A stretch of 64,000 bases of DNA from Actinomycetes bacterium (lineage in GTDB: Bacteria > Actinomycetota > Actinomycetes > Actinomycetales > Cellulomonadaceae). Positions 53,401 through 62,539 of the stretch are shown here, piece by piece (position 1 is the first letter of the stretch; every line of letters starts with the position of its first letter). The translations under genes and the position numbers were made by a program. The stretch covers positions 41,702 to 105,701 of the forward strand of contig JAJYSG010000001.1 in assembly GCA_021793675.1 (NCBI GenBank), given 5' to 3'. The notes beneath the pieces were generated by a model. The model saw only the letters and a list, made by a program, of their open reading frames with translations, was not told the DNA's origin and did no database searches.

Positions 53401-53967
53401 CTGGAGCACGTGCTGCAGGCCGCCGCCGACGTGTCGATCGCCACGCTGCTCGCCGACGAGGCACGCCCGGACGGCTCCACGGTGGTGGTCGCGGGCCTGA
53501 CCACACAGCTCCAGCGGCGGATGTCCAAGCAGGGCAACCCCTGGGCGTCGATCGTGCTGGAGGACATGGAGTCCTCGGTCGAGGTGATGTTCTTCGGCGA
53601 GACCTACCAGAGCTACTCGACGGTGCTGGCCGAGGACGCCGTGCTGGTCATCCGCGGACGCGTGCGGCGGCGGGACGAGACGATGCAGCTGCAGGCCATC
53701 GAGGTCGCCGTGCCGGACGTCGTCGGCCACGGCCCTGACAGCCCGCTGCTGGTGCAGATGTCGGTGCAGCGGTGCACGCCGCCCGTCGTCGAGCGCCTCA
53801 AGGAGGTGCTCGCCGGCCATCCCGGCACCACCGAGGTGCGGCTGAAGCTCACCAGCCCGGGCCGCGCGACGCTCATGAAGCTCGGCGACGCGCTGCGGGT
53901 CGAACGGTCCACCGAGCTGTTCGGCGACCTCAAGGCGCTGCTCGGGGCGGGCTGCCTGCCGTCCTGA
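50422..53967 (+). CDS. dnaE: DNA polymerase III alpha subunit
   Basis: An 1181-residue replicative polymerase (DnaE1 type). The PHP domain begins at [16 protein letters not shown] (residues ~10-25); the catalytic aspartates are in [15 protein letters not shown] near residue 417; [20 protein letters not shown] and [19 protein letters not shown] are conserved; helix-hairpin-helix and OB ([28 protein letters not shown]) domains lie at the C-terminus. Full length for the family. ATG at 50422 is fixed by TAGGAT seven bases upstream. It ends 64 bases before hisD. Confidence 0.98.
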   Translation: MAPVDGSDYVHLHVHTEYSMLDGAAKIDDLIAEVKRLGQRAVAMTDHGYLFGAFEFWSKARAAGIKPIIGLEAYVTPGTSRHDRTLVRWGDPSQKDDDVSARGAYTHLTLWARDNEGLHNLFRLGSMASLEGQMGKWPRMDLELLQRYSKGLSAGTACPSGEVQTRLRLGQRDQAARALGELQDVFGKENVYVELMDHGAQIETRVTKDLVELARDLRAPLLATNDSHYVRPENHSSHDALLCINSGSTLADPDRFRFDGDGYHVRSSEDMRRLFAELPEACDNTLLLADQCDVGFDTKANYMPRFPCPPGEDETSWFVKEVERGLHVRYPQGVPDEARRQAEYETGVITQMGFPGYFLVVADFINWAKDNGIRVGPGRGSGAGSIAAYAMRITDLDPLAHGLIFERFLNPERISMPDIDVDFDDRRRGDVIKYVTEKYGEDRVAQIVTYGTIKAKQAVKDSARLLGFPFAMGDKLTKLIPAPNQGHDIGLANIFDPADDRFAEGEEFRQLVATDPDAQRVVELARGIEGLKRQWGVHAAGVIMSSHPLIDIIPIMRRPQDGAVITQFDYPTSEGLGLIKMDFLGLRNLTIMNDALDNIRDNRGFDLVLEDLVLDDAETYQLLARGETLGVFQFDSSGYQSLCKLMQPDRFADVVALGALFRPGPMGMNSHTNYALRKNGKQRVDYIHPELESALKPILEETYGLTVYQEHVLQIAQHLAGYSLGKADLLRKAMGKKKKEVLDAEFVPFSEGMRANGFSDPAIQALWDVLVPFASYAFNKAHAAAYGLVSYWTAYLKTHFPAEYMAALLTSVGDSRDKMAVYLAECRRMGIRVLLPDVNESTLYFTAVGADIRFGLGAVRNVGANVVEAIATARQEKGSYTSFTDFLDKVPAVVCNKRTIESLIKAGAFDSLGHSRRALLLVHEQAVDAVIGVKRREAEGQFDLFAGLLGESDDGTPGFSVVVPDVPDWDKKQRLAFEREMLGLYVSDHPLAGLEHVLQAAADVSIATLLADEARPDGSTVVVAGLTTQLQRRMSKQGNPWASIVLEDMESSVEVMFFGETYQSYSTVLAEDAVLVIRGRVRRRDETMQLQAIEVAVPDVVGHGPDSPLLVQMSVQRCTPPVVERLKEVLAGHPGTTEVRLKLTSPGRATLMKLGDALRVERSTELFGDLKALLGAGCLPS

Positions 53968-54017
53968 GCGCTGGCATCGTGTCGCGGACGCCACGGCGGG
54001 GGACCGGCGGGCGCACC

Positions 54018-54023
54018 TAGACT
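54018..54023 (+). promoter_or_regulatory. Putative leaderless -10 (TAGACT) for the his operon
   Basis: TAGACT, eight bases, then the hisD GTG at 54032. No leader peptide or T-box is possible with such a short leader. Confidence 0.5.
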
Positions 54024-54031
54024 CACCGTTC

Positions 54032-55354
54032 GTGATCCGGATCGACCTGCGCGGCCGCACGCTCGGCCGCCGAGAGCTGCACGACGTCCTGCCGCGCGCC
54101 GAGCTCGACGTGGAGCACGCCACGGCGACGGTGGCGCCGATCGTCGCGGACGTCCGCGGGCGCGGGGCCGCGGCGCTGCGGGACCTCGCCGAACGCTTCG
54201 ACGGCGTGCGCCCGGCGCACCTGCGCGTGCCGCCCGCCGCGCTGGCGCAGGCGGCCGACGAGCTCCAGCCCGCGATCCGTGACGCACTGGCCGAGGCGAT
54301 CCGTCGGGTCCGTGCCGTGCACGCGTCCCAGCTGCCCTGGGGCGGCACGGTCGCGGTCGCGCCCGGCGCCCGGGTGCGGCAGCGGTACGTGCCGGTGCGG
54401 CGCGTCGGGCTGTACGTGCCGGGCGGCCTGGCGGTCTACCCGTCGTCGGTCGTCATGAACGTCGTGCCGGCCCAGGTCGCCGGGGTCGGGTCGTTGGCCG
54501 TGGCGTCCCCGCCGCAGCGCGACACGGGCCTGCCGCACCCGCTGGTGCTGGCGACCTGTGCGCTGCTCGGCGTCGACGAGGTCTACGCCGTGGGCGGCGC
54601 GCAGGCGGTCGCCGCGTTCGCCTACGGGTTCGCGGACGACGAGGACGGCGTGGTGTGCGAACCGGTGGACGTGATCACCGGGCCGGGCAACGTCTATGTC
54701 GCGGCGGCCAAGCGCCTGGTGCGGGGGCTCGTCGGGATCGACGCCGAGGCCGGACCCACCGAGATCGCGATCCTCGCCGACGACACCGCCGACCCCGACC
54801 ACGTCGCCGCCGACCTGGTGTCCCAGGCCGAGCACGACCCGTTGGCCGCGGCGGTCCTGGTGACCCCCTCGACCGCGCTGGCGGACGCGGTCGAGGAGCG
54901 CGTCGAAGCCCGTGTGGCGGTGACGGCGAACTCGGCCCGGGCCGCGACCGCGCTGGCCGGCACGCAGTCGGCCGTCGTGCTCGTCGACGACCTCGACGCC
55001 GGGCTGGCCGTGGTGGACGCGTACGGCGCCGAGCACCTGGAGATCCAGACGGCGGACGCCGCGGCGCGGGCCGAGCAGGTCAGCTGTGCCGGCGCGATCT
55101 TCGTCGGCCCGTACTCGCCGGTCTCGCTGGGCGACTACCTCGCGGGCTCGAACCACGTGCTGCCCACCGGTGGCTCGGCCCGATACGCGTCGGGCCTCGG
55201 GGTGCACGCGTTCCTGCGCTCGGTGCAGGTCATCGACTACGACGAGCCGGCGCTCGCCGCCGTCGCGGAGCAGGTCGTGGCGCTCGCGGACGCCGAGAGG
55301 CTGCCGGCGCACGGCGAGGCCGTGCGGGCGCGCGTCCCGGAAGCCTCGTCGTGA
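54032..55354 (+). CDS. hisD: Histidinol dehydrogenase
   Basis: A 440-residue zinc enzyme for the last two oxidations of histidine synthesis. Conserved parts are [77 protein letters not shown] and the active-site [28 protein letters not shown] at 54032 starts the usual N-terminus (VIRIDLRG). A leaderless -10 lies eight bases upstream. Overlaps hisC as GTGA. Confidence 0.98.
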   Translation: MIRIDLRGRTLGRRELHDVLPRAELDVEHATATVAPIVADVRGRGAAALRDLAERFDGVRPAHLRVPPAALAQAADELQPAIRDALAEAIRRVRAVHASQLPWGGTVAVAPGARVRQRYVPVRRVGLYVPGGLAVYPSSVVMNVVPAQVAGVGSLAVASPPQRDTGLPHPLVLATCALLGVDEVYAVGGAQAVAAFAYGFADDEDGVVCEPVDVITGPGNVYVAAAKRLVRGLVGIDAEAGPTEIAILADDTADPDHVAADLVSQAEHDPLAAAVLVTPSTALADAVEERVEARVAVTANSARAATALAGTQSAVVLVDDLDAGLAVVDAYGAEHLEIQTADAAARAEQVSCAGAIFVGPYSPVSLGDYLAGSNHVLPTGGSARYASGLGVHAFLRSVQVIDYDEPALAAVAEQVVALADAERLPAHGEAVRARVPEASS

Positions 55355-56448
55355 CCCGGCTGCCGCTGCGCCCGGAGCTGGCCGAGCTCGAGCCCTATGG
55401 CGCGCCGCAGCTCGACGTGCCGGTGCGGCTCAACGTCAACGAGAACCCGTACCCGCCGTCGGCGGCGGTGGTGGACGACATCGCCGCAGCGGTCCGGACG
55501 GCGGCCGCCGGCCTCAACCGCTACCCCGACCGCGACTTCACCGCGCTGCGCGTGGACCTGGCCGACTACCTCGCGGTGGAGTCGGGCGTGCGGCTGGCAC
55601 CGGAGCAGATCTGGGCGGCCAACGGCTCGAACGAGGTGATGCTCCACCTGCTGCAGGCGTTCGGCGGCCCGGGTCGCACCGCGCTGAGCTTCGACCCGAC
55701 CTACTCGATGTACCCGGAGTACGCGCGCGACACCATGACGGCCTGGGTGGCCGGCCGGCGTGCGGACGACTTCACGCTCGACCCCGCGGCGGCGGCCACG
55801 CTGGTGGCGCGGGTGGCGCCCTCGGTGGTGCTGCTGGCCAGCCCGAACAACCCGACCGGGACGGCGCTGCCGGCCACGACCGTGGTGGCGATCCTCGACG
55901 CCGCCCGTGACGTGCCGGGCGGGTGCGTCGTCGTGGTGGACGAGGCCTACGCCGAGTTCCGCCGGGCGGGCACGCCGTCGGCGCTCGAGCTGCTGGACGC
56001 CCACCCGCACCTGGCGGTGTCGCGGACCATGTCGAAGGCCTTCGCGCTGGCCGGCGGGCGGGTCGGGTACCTCGCCGCGGCGGCGGAGATCGTCGACGCG
56101 CTGCGCGTGGTGCGGTTGCCGTACCACCTGTCGGCCGTGACGCAGGCGGTCGCGCGTGCCGCGCTGGCCCACCGCGACGAGCTCATGGCCGAGGTCGGCA
56201 CGCTGCGCCGGGACCGGGACGTGCTCGTCGCCTGGTTGCGTGAGCGGGGGCTGACCGTCGCGGACTCCGACGCCAACTTCGTGCTCTTCGGCCAGTTCCC
56301 GGACCGGCACGCGGTCTGGCAGGGTCTGCTGGATCGGGGTGTGCTCATCCGGGAGGTCGGTCCCACGGGCTGGCTGCGGGTCTCGGTGGGCACACCGGAG
56401 GAGATGGCGGCGTTCCGCGCCGCGCTGACGGAGGTGGTGGGCCTGTGA
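55351..56448 (+). CDS. hisC: Histidinol-phosphate aminotransferase
   Basis: A 365-residue PLP enzyme converting imidazole-acetol phosphate to histidinol phosphate. [13 protein letters not shown], the Asn-Pro loop [26 protein letters not shown] and the PLP lysine in [18 protein letters not shown] are present; [12 protein letters not shown] is at the C-terminus. GTG at 55351 overlaps the hisD stop by four bases, and its stop overlaps hisB. Confidence 0.97.
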   Translation: MTRLPLRPELAELEPYGAPQLDVPVRLNVNENPYPPSAAVVDDIAAAVRTAAAGLNRYPDRDFTALRVDLADYLAVESGVRLAPEQIWAANGSNEVMLHLLQAFGGPGRTALSFDPTYSMYPEYARDTMTAWVAGRRADDFTLDPAAAATLVARVAPSVVLLASPNNPTGTALPATTVVAILDAARDVPGGCVVVVDEAYAEFRRAGTPSALELLDAHPHLAVSRTMSKAFALAGGRVGYLAAAAEIVDALRVVRLPYHLSAVTQAVARAALAHRDELMAEVGTLRRDRDVLVAWLRERGLTVADSDANFVLFGQFPDRHAVWQGLLDRGVLIREVGPTGWLRVSVGTPEEMAAFRAALTEVVGL

Positions 56449-57050
56449 GCGGGAACCGCGTCGCTCGCGTCGAGCGCACGACGAGCGAGTCGAGCGTCGT
56501 CGTCGAGCTCGACCTCGACGGCACGGGGCGCACGGCGGTCGCCACGACCGTGCCCTTCTTCGACCACATGCTCACGGCCCTCGGGAAGCACGCGCTGCTC
56601 GACCTGCGGGTGACGGCGTCGGGGGACACCCACATCGACGCGCACCACACCGTCGAGGACACCGCGATCGTGCTCGGGCAGGCGATCCGGCAGGCGCTCG
56701 GCGACCGGGCGGGCATCGCGCGGTTCGGCGACGCCACGGTGCCGCTCGACGAGGCCCTGGCGCAGGCCGTGGTCGACGTGTCCGGCCGGCCCTACTTCGT
56801 CCACACCGGGGAGCCCGCCGGCCAGCAGTACCACCTCATCGGAGGCCACTTCACAGGGTCGCTCACCGGGCACGCGCTGGAGTCGATCGCGACGCACGCC
56901 GCGATGACGGTGCACGTCCGGCTGCTGGCCGGTCGCGACCCGCATCACATCGTCGAGGCACAGTTCAAGGCGTTCGCGCGCGCGCTGCGCGCTGCGGTCG
57001 CACTCGACCCGCGAGTGGTGGGCATCCCGTCGACCAAGGGCGCGCTGTGA
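56445..57050 (+). CDS. hisB: Imidazoleglycerol-phosphate dehydratase
   Basis: A 201-residue, monofunctional (actinobacterial type) dehydratase. The two metal-binding His motifs are [20 protein letters not shown] and [49 protein letters not shown] and SGRPYFVH are also typical. No phosphatase domain is fused. It overlaps both neighbours by four bases (GTGA). Confidence 0.97.
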   Translation: MSGNRVARVERTTSESSVVVELDLDGTGRTAVATTVPFFDHMLTALGKHALLDLRVTASGDTHIDAHHTVEDTAIVLGQAIRQALGDRAGIARFGDATVPLDEALAQAVVDVSGRPYFVHTGEPAGQQYHLIGGHFTGSLTGHALESIATHAAMTVHVRLLAGRDPHHIVEAQFKAFARALRAAVALDPRVVGIPSTKGAL

Positions 57051-57529
57051 CCGACCCGGAGATCCACGTCCCCGACGACCTGTCCGAGCTGGACGACGAG
57101 CGCCCGACCATCGCGCTGGTCGTCACACCGGTGGCGGGCGCGCAGCCGCTCGCGGCGGCGTGCGCGCTGGCGAAGGTCGCTGCGGACGTGGTGCCCAGCG
57201 ATGTCGGGGCCATCGCGGTGCTGCGCGACCCGCTGTCCGGCCGGGCGGGCGCGGCCGCCGTGTCGCAGCTGCTCCGGCAGGTGCCGGTCGTCCTCCTCGA
57301 GCGGCGGGCGTCGCAGATGTCGGCGACGCAGTGGGTCGCCGGGGAGCACGTGCGCGACCTGCCCCCGGGTCTCGTGCTGTCCGATGCCCCGGACGTGCTC
57401 GAGGAGCTGCTGCTCGACGGACGCGTCCCGTCGGCCGTGGACGGTGCCGTGACCAGCGTCGGGATGTCGAAGCTCACCGCGATGCGGGTGCTGGCGGCCC
57501 ATCGGCCGCGCCGCACGGGGCCCAGGTAG
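57047..57529 (+). CDS. Unknown conserved protein in the his operon
   Basis: A 160-residue protein between hisB and hisH that I do not recognise. Its N-terminal 20 residues are acidic ([16 protein letters not shown]); then come alternating strands and helices: [45 protein letters not shown] and [15 protein letters not shown], suggestive of a small alpha/beta fold. The C-terminus is basic (HRPRRTGPR). No catalytic motif, signal peptide or membrane segment is seen. It is translationally coupled to hisB (GTGA), and its TAG stop forms part of the hisH -10. A role in histidine synthesis is possible only by position. Confidence 0.7.
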   Translation: MTDPEIHVPDDLSELDDERPTIALVVTPVAGAQPLAAACALAKVAADVVPSDVGAIAVLRDPLSGRAGAAAVSQLLRQVPVVLLERRASQMSATQWVAGEHVRDLPPGLVLSDAPDVLEELLLDGRVPSAVDGAVTSVGMSKLTAMRVLAAHRPRRTGPR

Positions 57530-57532
57530 CCT
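57527..57532 (+). promoter_or_regulatory. Putative leaderless -10 (TAGCCT) for hisH, made from a stop codon
   Basis: The TAG stop of the upstream gene is the first half of TAGCCT; six bases follow and then ATG at 57539. Confidence 0.55.
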
Positions 57533-57538
57533 GGCCCC

Positions 57539-58165
57539 ATGCCCTTCGTCGTCGTCCTCGACTACGGCTTCGGCAACGTCCGCTCCGCCGTGCGCGCGCT
57601 CGAGCGCGTCGGCGCGCAGGTCGCCCTGACGGCCGACCGCCACACGGCGCTGGAGGCGGACGGCCTCGTCGTCCCCGGCGTCGGGGCCTTCGCCGCGGTG
57701 ATGGACGGGCTGCGGGCCGTGGGTGGGGACGAGATCGTCGACCGGAGGTTGGCCGGCGCCCGTCCCGTGCTGGGCATCTGCGTGGGGATGCAGGTGCTGT
57801 TCGCCGAAGGGGTGGAGCACGGCGAGCGGAGCGAGGGGCTGGGGCAGTGGCCCGGGGTCGTCGACCGGCTCGAGGCGGACGTGGTGCCCCACATGGGCTG
57901 GGCGACCGTGCGCCCGCCGCAGGGTTCGGTCCTGTTTCACGGTCTCGAGGACGAGAGGTTCTACTTCGTGCACTCCTACGCCGCGCGCACCTTCCCGCTG
58001 CGGCCGGCGGCCACGCTGCCGCAGCCGCTCGTCACCTGGGCCGAGCACGGCGGGCCGTTCGTCGCCGCCGTCGAGAGCGGGCCGTTGGCCGCCACCCAGT
58101 TCCACCCCGAGAAGTCCGGGGACGCCGGAGCGCAGCTGCTCGAGCACTGGGTCGGCACGCTGTGA
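57539..58165 (+). CDS. hisH: Imidazole glycerol phosphate synthase, glutamine amidotransferase subunit
   Basis: A 208-residue class I amidotransferase that feeds ammonia to HisF (not in the window). The nucleophile Cys is in [11 protein letters not shown] near residue 80; the His-Glu pair is in [33 protein letters not shown] and [14 protein letters not shown] are typical. ATG at 57539 is set by the leaderless -10. Overlaps priA as GTGA. Confidence 0.97.
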   Translation: MPFVVVLDYGFGNVRSAVRALERVGAQVALTADRHTALEADGLVVPGVGAFAAVMDGLRAVGGDEIVDRRLAGARPVLGICVGMQVLFAEGVEHGERSEGLGQWPGVVDRLEADVVPHMGWATVRPPQGSVLFHGLEDERFYFVHSYAARTFPLRPAATLPQPLVTWAEHGGPFVAAVESGPLAATQFHPEKSGDAGAQLLEHWVGTL

Positions 58166-58902
58166 GCCCGCGTCTGGAGCTGCTGCCCGCCGTCGACGTG
58201 GTCGACGGCCAGGCGGTGCGCCTGGTGCAGGGTGAGGCAGGGTCCGAGACGGGATACGGCGACGCCCTGGCGGCCGCGCTCACCTGGGCCGACGGCGGCG
58301 CCGAGTGGGTGCACCTCGTCGACCTGGACGCCGCGTTCGGCCGCGGTTCCAACGCCGGGCTGCTCGCCGACGTCACCGGCGCGCTCGTCGCGCGAGGCGT
58401 GCGGGTGGAGCTCTCGGGCGGGATCCGCGACGACGCCTCGCTGGCACGCGCGTTGGCGACCGGCGCGACGCGGCTCAACCTCGGCACCGCCGCGCTGGAG
58501 GACCCCGGGTGGACCGCCGCCGCCATCGCGGCGCACGGCGACCGCGTCGCGGTCGGGCTCGACGTCCGGGGCCGCACGCTGGCCGCCCGCGGCTGGACGC
58601 GGGAGGGCGGCGACCTATGGGAGGTGCTGGCGCGGCTCGACGAGGCCGGCTGCGCGCGTTACGTCGTCACCGACGTGACGAAGGACGGCACGCTGCGCGG
58701 CCCCAACCTCGGGCTGCTGCGCGAGGTGTGCGCCCGCACCACCGGCAAGGTGGTGGCCTCGGGCGGGGTGTCCACCCTGGACGACCTGGTGGCGCTGCGT
58801 GAACTCGTGCCGGCCGGCGTGGAGGGCGCGATCGTCGGGAAGGCGCTGTACGCGTGTGCTTTCACGCTGCCGCGGGCGCTCGACGTCGCCGGGCGGCCGT
58901 GA
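58162..58902 (+). CDS. priA: PriA (HisA/TrpF bifunctional isomerase)
   Basis: A 246-residue (beta-alpha)8 barrel isomerase. [25 protein letters not shown] (catalytic Asp), [53 protein letters not shown] (second Asp) and [13 protein letters not shown] fit the actinobacterial PriA type, which serves both histidine (ProFAR) and tryptophan (PRA) synthesis. Whether it keeps TrpF activity would depend on whether the genome has a separate trpF, which cannot be seen. GTG overlaps hisH, and its stop overlaps the next gene. Confidence 0.93.
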   Translation: MSPRLELLPAVDVVDGQAVRLVQGEAGSETGYGDALAAALTWADGGAEWVHLVDLDAAFGRGSNAGLLADVTGALVARGVRVELSGGIRDDASLARALATGATRLNLGTAALEDPGWTAAAIAAHGDRVAVGLDVRGRTLAARGWTREGGDLWEVLARLDEAGCARYVVTDVTKDGTLRGPNLGLLREVCARTTGKVVASGGVSTLDDLVALRELVPAGVEGAIVGKALYACAFTLPRALDVAGRP

Positions 58903-59633
58903 GCACCCCCCGGGCGCTGCCGCCGACGTCCCCGTTCGCGCACGACGACGGCACGGCTGACCCCGCGGTGACGGCCGTCCTCGCCGAGCACGCGGCGGGC
59001 CGGGCCGACGTCGCCGACGTGCTGACGGTGCTCGCCGAGGCGCGGCTGCTGGTCGCGATCCTGCCGCACGGGCGCGAGCAGGCCCCGACGGACGAGGCGT
59101 CCCGAGCGGCCTACGACCCGGGGGCGAGCGGCGCCGCGGTGGTCGGCGTCGCCGCCGGCGACGGTCGCGCCGCGATGCCGGTGTTCTCCTCGGTCGCAGC
59201 GCTGGCGGCCTGGCGCGCGGACGCCCGGCCGGTGCCGACGCCCGCCCGCCAGGCGGCGCAGGGCGCGCTGGCCGAGGGCTGGCCGGTGCTGGTGCTCGAC
59301 CCTGCGGGGCCGGTGACGGTCCGGCTGCCCCGGCCCGCGGTCGTCGCGCTCGCCGAGGGCGGCCGGTGGCGCCCGGCGGTGCGCGACGGCGCCGTGGACG
59401 GTGAGGTGGTGGCGGCGGTCGCGACCGCCCTGGCCGGCATCGACGCGCTCGCCGGCTGCGACGTCGTGCCGGGCGGGCGGGGCGAGGTGGCGATCGAGCT
59501 GGCGGTGCGGGCCGGGCTGGACCGGGCCGGCCTCGAGGGCGTGGTGGCGCGCGTCAACGACGCGCTCGCGGCGGACCCGACGGTCGCGGGGCGGGTCGAC
59601 TCGCTCGAGCTGCGGCTGCGGCCGGCCGGCTGA
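58899..59633 (+). CDS. SseB-family protein
   Basis: A 244-residue protein with an SseB-like N-terminal domain (LLVAILPHG..., [46 protein letters not shown]) and a second alpha/beta domain at the C-terminus. The family has no agreed function. It is common after priA in actinobacteria. GTG at 58899 overlaps the priA stop (GTGA), so it is the last gene of the his operon. Confidence 0.8.
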   Translation: MSTPRALPPTSPFAHDDGTADPAVTAVLAEHAAGRADVADVLTVLAEARLLVAILPHGREQAPTDEASRAAYDPGASGAAVVGVAAGDGRAAMPVFSSVAALAAWRADARPVPTPARQAAQGALAEGWPVLVLDPAGPVTVRLPRPAVVALAEGGRWRPAVRDGAVDGEVVAAVATALAGIDALAGCDVVPGGRGEVAIELAVRAGLDRAGLEGVVARVNDALAADPTVAGRVDSLELRLRPAG

Positions 59634-59640
59634 CAGCGTC

Positions 59641-59757
59641 TCAGCGGCGGCGGCGCAGCGCCCGGGCGACGGCCGCGGCCGACGCGACGACGGTCGCGGC
59701 GCACCCCGCCACGCCGTGCTCGTGTCGCTCTCGCCCGCACCGGACGCCGTGTCGTCG
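59641..59757 (-). pseudogene. Possible detached C-terminal tail of the protease gene
   Basis: After the protease stop the minus strand has no other gene. One frame gives DDDTASGAGESDTSTA, an acidic Ser/Thr-rich linker; the frame of the protease itself then gives GVAGCAATVVASAAAVARAL followed by four Arg and a stop, which looks like a membrane helix with a basic anchor. Nearly all third positions are G or C. Single-base changes in two G runs (near the protease stop, and near 59705-59711) would join the parts. It may be a frameshifted tail or a sequencing error. Confidence 0.35.
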
Positions 59758-60489
59758 TCACCCGGCGCACGTCGGCGCGGGCTGGAACCCGGTCTTGTCG
59801 TCCAGCATGGCGCGCAGGGTGCTCACCGGCACGAGGAACGAGTAGCCGGCGTCGTTCTTGGCATAGACCACCCCGATGACCTTGCCGTCGGCACCCAGCG
59901 CCGCGGAGCCGGACGATCCGGGCTCGACGCGCGCGTCCGTGACCAGGACCTGACCGAGCGTGGCGTTGAGCGGATCGGTGGTGGTGCCGATCACGTGGCC
60001 GTTCGTCACCGTCAGCTCGCCGCCCAGCGGATAGCCCACGACGGTCACCGGGTCGCCCTGGCGGGGGTCGGTAGCCGCCAGCTGCGGCGACGACGGCAGG
60101 TCCTCCTTCGTGCGCACCAGCGCGAGGTCCGCCAGGGCGGCGGTGCTGGCGGCGGTGACGTCGACGTCGTGACCGTCGTAGGTCGACACCTGGAGGCGCG
60201 CGGAGTCCTGGACCACGTGCTTGTTGGTCACGAGTGTGGTCGCCGTCAGCGCGAACCCCGAGCCCGTCGACACCTCGCCGCAGCCGACGTTGCGGATCCG
60301 CACCGCCATGCGCCGCACCGCGTCGAACCCGTCGGGGGAGAGCGCGTCGCTGCCGGCCGAGATCGTCGGGGTGGCCCGCACGGTCGGCACGGTGTCCGAG
60401 GGAATCGGGGGCGGCATCGACGGCAGTGCGGCGCACCCGGCGAGCAGCATCACGGTCGCGACGGGCAGCCACCCCCGGCGTGGCGTCAC
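59758..60489 (-). CDS. Trypsin-like serine protease, predicted lipoprotein
   Basis: A 243-residue secreted S1-type protease. The N-terminus has a basic start, a hydrophobic stretch and the lipobox LLAGC (Cys near 19), so it should be lipid-anchored outside the membrane. The catalytic triad is His in VTNKHVVQDS, Asp in ALADLALVRT and Ser in VEPGSSGSAALGADG. Two other cysteines (VGCGE, PTCAG) may pair. GTG at 60489 overlaps the upstream gene's stop (GTGA). A tail-like coding remnant follows its stop. Confidence 0.87.
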   Translation of the reverse strand: MTPRRGWLPVATVMLLAGCAALPSMPPPIPSDTVPTVRATPTISAGSDALSPDGFDAVRRMAVRIRNVGCGEVSTGSGFALTATTLVTNKHVVQDSARLQVSTYDGHDVDVTAASTAALADLALVRTKEDLPSSPQLAATDPRQGDPVTVVGYPLGGELTVTNGHVIGTTTDPLNATLGQVLVTDARVEPGSSGSAALGADGKVIGVVYAKNDAGYSFLVPVSTLRAMLDDKTGFQPAPTCAG

Positions 60490-61208
60490 TTGGTGAGCTC
60501 CGCCTGCAGCGACGCGTTCGCGTCACGGGCCTGGCCGCAGTAGTTCTGGACGTCCTGGCGGTAGGAGGCCAGCGACTGCGGGTCGTACTGCGCGGAGTTC
60601 TCGATGTACCCGATGAGCTTCTCCTGGCCGTCGATGCAGGTCGCCAGCGCCGTGGCGACCTGTCCGGCCGCCTTGGACACCCGCGCCTGGTAGTCGGCGA
60701 GCTGTTGCTGCGTGGCCGTCTGGTCACCCAGCTGCGCCTTCTCGTCCGCCAGCTGCGTGATGCGGGTCTGCGCGGTCGTCAGCTGGTCCTGCACGGCCTG
60801 CAGCTCGGTCCGCGTCGACTCGAGGTCGGAGCGGGCCTGGGCGAGGTCGGCGCCGTGCTGCTCGGCGAGCGCCTGCCACTGCTGGGAGTGCTGCTGCCAC
60901 GCGGCGTTGACGTGCAGCAGGTACCAGGTGAGCGCGCCCGATCCGGCGAGGGCCACGCCGAGGGCCACGGCGAGCACGACGACCGTCGTCCGGCGCGAGC
61001 GCGCCCTGGGCTCCGCGGCGGGCGCGGCCGCCAGGGACGTGCCGGTCGCCGGCTCCGCCGCACCCGGCGTCGTCGGGAGGTCCGTGCGGGTCACCGGCTC
61101 CCCGGTGGCGGGGGCAGCGCCTGGCAGCCACGCTGACCTGGTCGGGGGCGGCTCGGCCGCCGCGCGCCCCTGCTCGGGCGGACCAGGCCGCCAGGGTGCA
61201 TCGGTCAC
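60486..61208 (-). CDS. Membrane-anchored coiled-coil protein of unknown function
   Basis: A 240-residue protein with a Pro/Ala/Gly-rich cytoplasmic N-terminus (~75 residues), one membrane helix at ~78-100 (TTVVVLAVALGVALAGSGALTWYLL) and an extracellular coiled coil rich in Gln and Ala (LEQ/TQ-type heptads from ~110 to 180), then a helical C-terminal part with two cysteines (ATCIDGQEK, NYCGQARD). I do not recognise the family. It is coupled to the protease gene (GTGA), suggesting they act together at the cell surface. GTG at 61208 is set by TATCCT seven bases upstream. Confidence 0.75.
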   Translation of the reverse strand: MTDAPWRPGPPEQGRAAAEPPPTRSAWLPGAAPATGEPVTRTDLPTTPGAAEPATGTSLAAAPAAEPRARSRRTTVVVLAVALGVALAGSGALTWYLLHVNAAWQQHSQQWQALAEQHGADLAQARSDLESTRTELQAVQDQLTTAQTRITQLADEKAQLGDQTATQQQLADYQARVSKAAGQVATALATCIDGQEKLIGYIENSAQYDPQSLASYRQDVQNYCGQARDANASLQAELTK

Positions 61209-61215
61209 GCCCGTC

Positions 61216-61221
61216 AGGATA
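61216..61221 (-). promoter_or_regulatory. Putative leaderless -10 (TATCCT) for the coiled-coil/protease operon
   Basis: Minus-strand TATCCT, seven bases, then GTG at 61208. Confidence 0.55.
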
Positions 61222-61288
61222 GGCGGCGGCCGTCCCACGGCTCGAAAAGCCGTTCGGCGCCTCACCGTGCTGCGCCAGAATTGCTCCC

Positions 61289-62539
61289 GTGCCCCGTCGA
61301 TCGCCGTACTCGGCGCTGTTCGCGCTGCCTGGCGTCGCCCGGCTGTTCGCGATCGCGTTCGTGGCGCGACTGCCGCAGGCGATGACGGGCGTGGTGGTGA
61401 CGCTGCACGTCGTGACCACGCTGCACCGCGGATACGGCGAGGCCGGCCTGGTGACGGCCGTGATGACGGTCGGCATGGCGATCGGTGCTCCCTGGCGGGG
61501 TCGGCTCGTCGACCGGCTCGGGCTGCGCCGTGCGGTGGTGCCGTCGGTCGTCGTCGCCTCGCTGGTCTGGTTCACCGCCCCGCACCTGCCGTACCAGGCG
61601 CTGCTCGCAGCGGTGTTCGTCGGCGGCGTGTACTCGGTGCCGGCGTTCTCGGTGACGCGCCAGTCGCTGTCCGTGCTCGTGCCGGTGTCCCAGCAGCAGA
61701 CCGCGTTCGCCGCCGACTCGGTGCTGGTGGAGCTGACGTTCATGGTCTCGCCGCTGGTCGGCGTCTGGCTGGCCACCGCGGTGTCCACCACCGTGGCGCT
61801 CACGACGACGGCGGTGGTCACCGTCGTCGGCGGCGCGCTGCTGGCCTGGGCGGACCCACCCACCCGCTCGGCGCAGGCTTCGGTCGGCGAGCCCGACCAC
61901 GACCGTGGCGTGCGCGGGCTCATCACGCCGGGCATCGTCGTCGTGCTGCTGGCGGCCGTGGCGGCCGCGTTCATCCTGGTGGGCACCGACGTGGCGCTGG
62001 TGGCCGCGCTCAACGAGGCCGGGCGCGCGCGGGACATCGGCTGGATGGTGGCCCTGTGGTGCCTGGGCTCCGTGGTGGGTGGCGTGGTCTACGGCGGCCG
62101 AGCTCGTGGGGTCTCGCCGCTGGTGCTCGTCGCGCTGCTGGGAGCGGCGACCGTGCCGGCAGCCTTCGCCACCGGGCAGCCGTGGCTGGCCCTGGCGGTC
62201 GTCCTCGCCGGTGTGCCGTGCGCCGCCTCGCTGTCCGCCATCAACGCCGCGCTGGTCCGCCAGGTGCCGGAGCACCGCCGGGGCGAGGTGATGGGCTGGA
62301 GCGGCGCGACGTCCACGGCCGGCAACGCCCTCGGTGCGCCGCTCGTCGGGCTCGTCATCGACCGCGTCACGCCCGGTGCCGGGTTCCTCACCGCGGCATG
62401 CGTCGGCGGACTCGTCGCGCTCGCCGGGATCGCGGTGCTCCGCCTGGTGCGGACGCGGCGCGAAGGTGCGGCCGACGTCGGCGCCGGCACGGCGCAGGGC
62501 GCGGGCGAACCGGTTGCCGTCGGCGCGGACCTCAGCTGA
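61289..62539 (+). CDS. MFS transporter
   Basis: A 416-residue major facilitator with about twelve membrane helices. The loop 2-3 motif is GAPWRGRLVDRLGLRRAVV (G-x-x-x-D-R-x-G-R-R type), and a central cytoplasmic loop lies near residues 190-205. LPYQALLAAVFVGGVYSVPAFSVTRQSL is in helix 4-5. The substrate is not evident; drug or metabolite efflux is the usual guess. GTG at 61289 is taken as start; it has no good ribosome binding site. Its last eight bases overlap the convergent DUF1844 gene. Confidence 0.87.
   Translation: MPRRSPYSALFALPGVARLFAIAFVARLPQAMTGVVVTLHVVTTLHRGYGEAGLVTAVMTVGMAIGAPWRGRLVDRLGLRRAVVPSVVVASLVWFTAPHLPYQALLAAVFVGGVYSVPAFSVTRQSLSVLVPVSQQQTAFAADSVLVELTFMVSPLVGVWLATAVSTTVALTTTAVVTVVGGALLAWADPPTRSAQASVGEPDHDRGVRGLITPGIVVVLLAAVAAAFILVGTDVALVAALNEAGRARDIGWMVALWCLGSVVGGVVYGGRARGVSPLVLVALLGAATVPAAFATGQPWLALAVVLAGVPCAASLSAINAALVRQVPEHRRGEVMGWSGATSTAGNALGAPLVGLVIDRVTPGAGFLTAACVGGLVALAGIAVLRLVRTRREGAADVGAGTAQGAGEPVAVGADLS

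Noticed and set aside
54001-54031. Histidine attenuator, leader peptide or T-box before hisD
   Set aside because: The gap is 64 bases and the -10 candidate leaves almost no leader. No His-codon run or T-box element is seen.
50095-54348. A 1417-codon open frame on the minus strand
   Set aside because: It lies antisense to dnaE and hisD, which are unmistakable. Long antisense frames are expected in GC-rich genes, and the translation is a His/Arg/Val-rich shadow with no domain.
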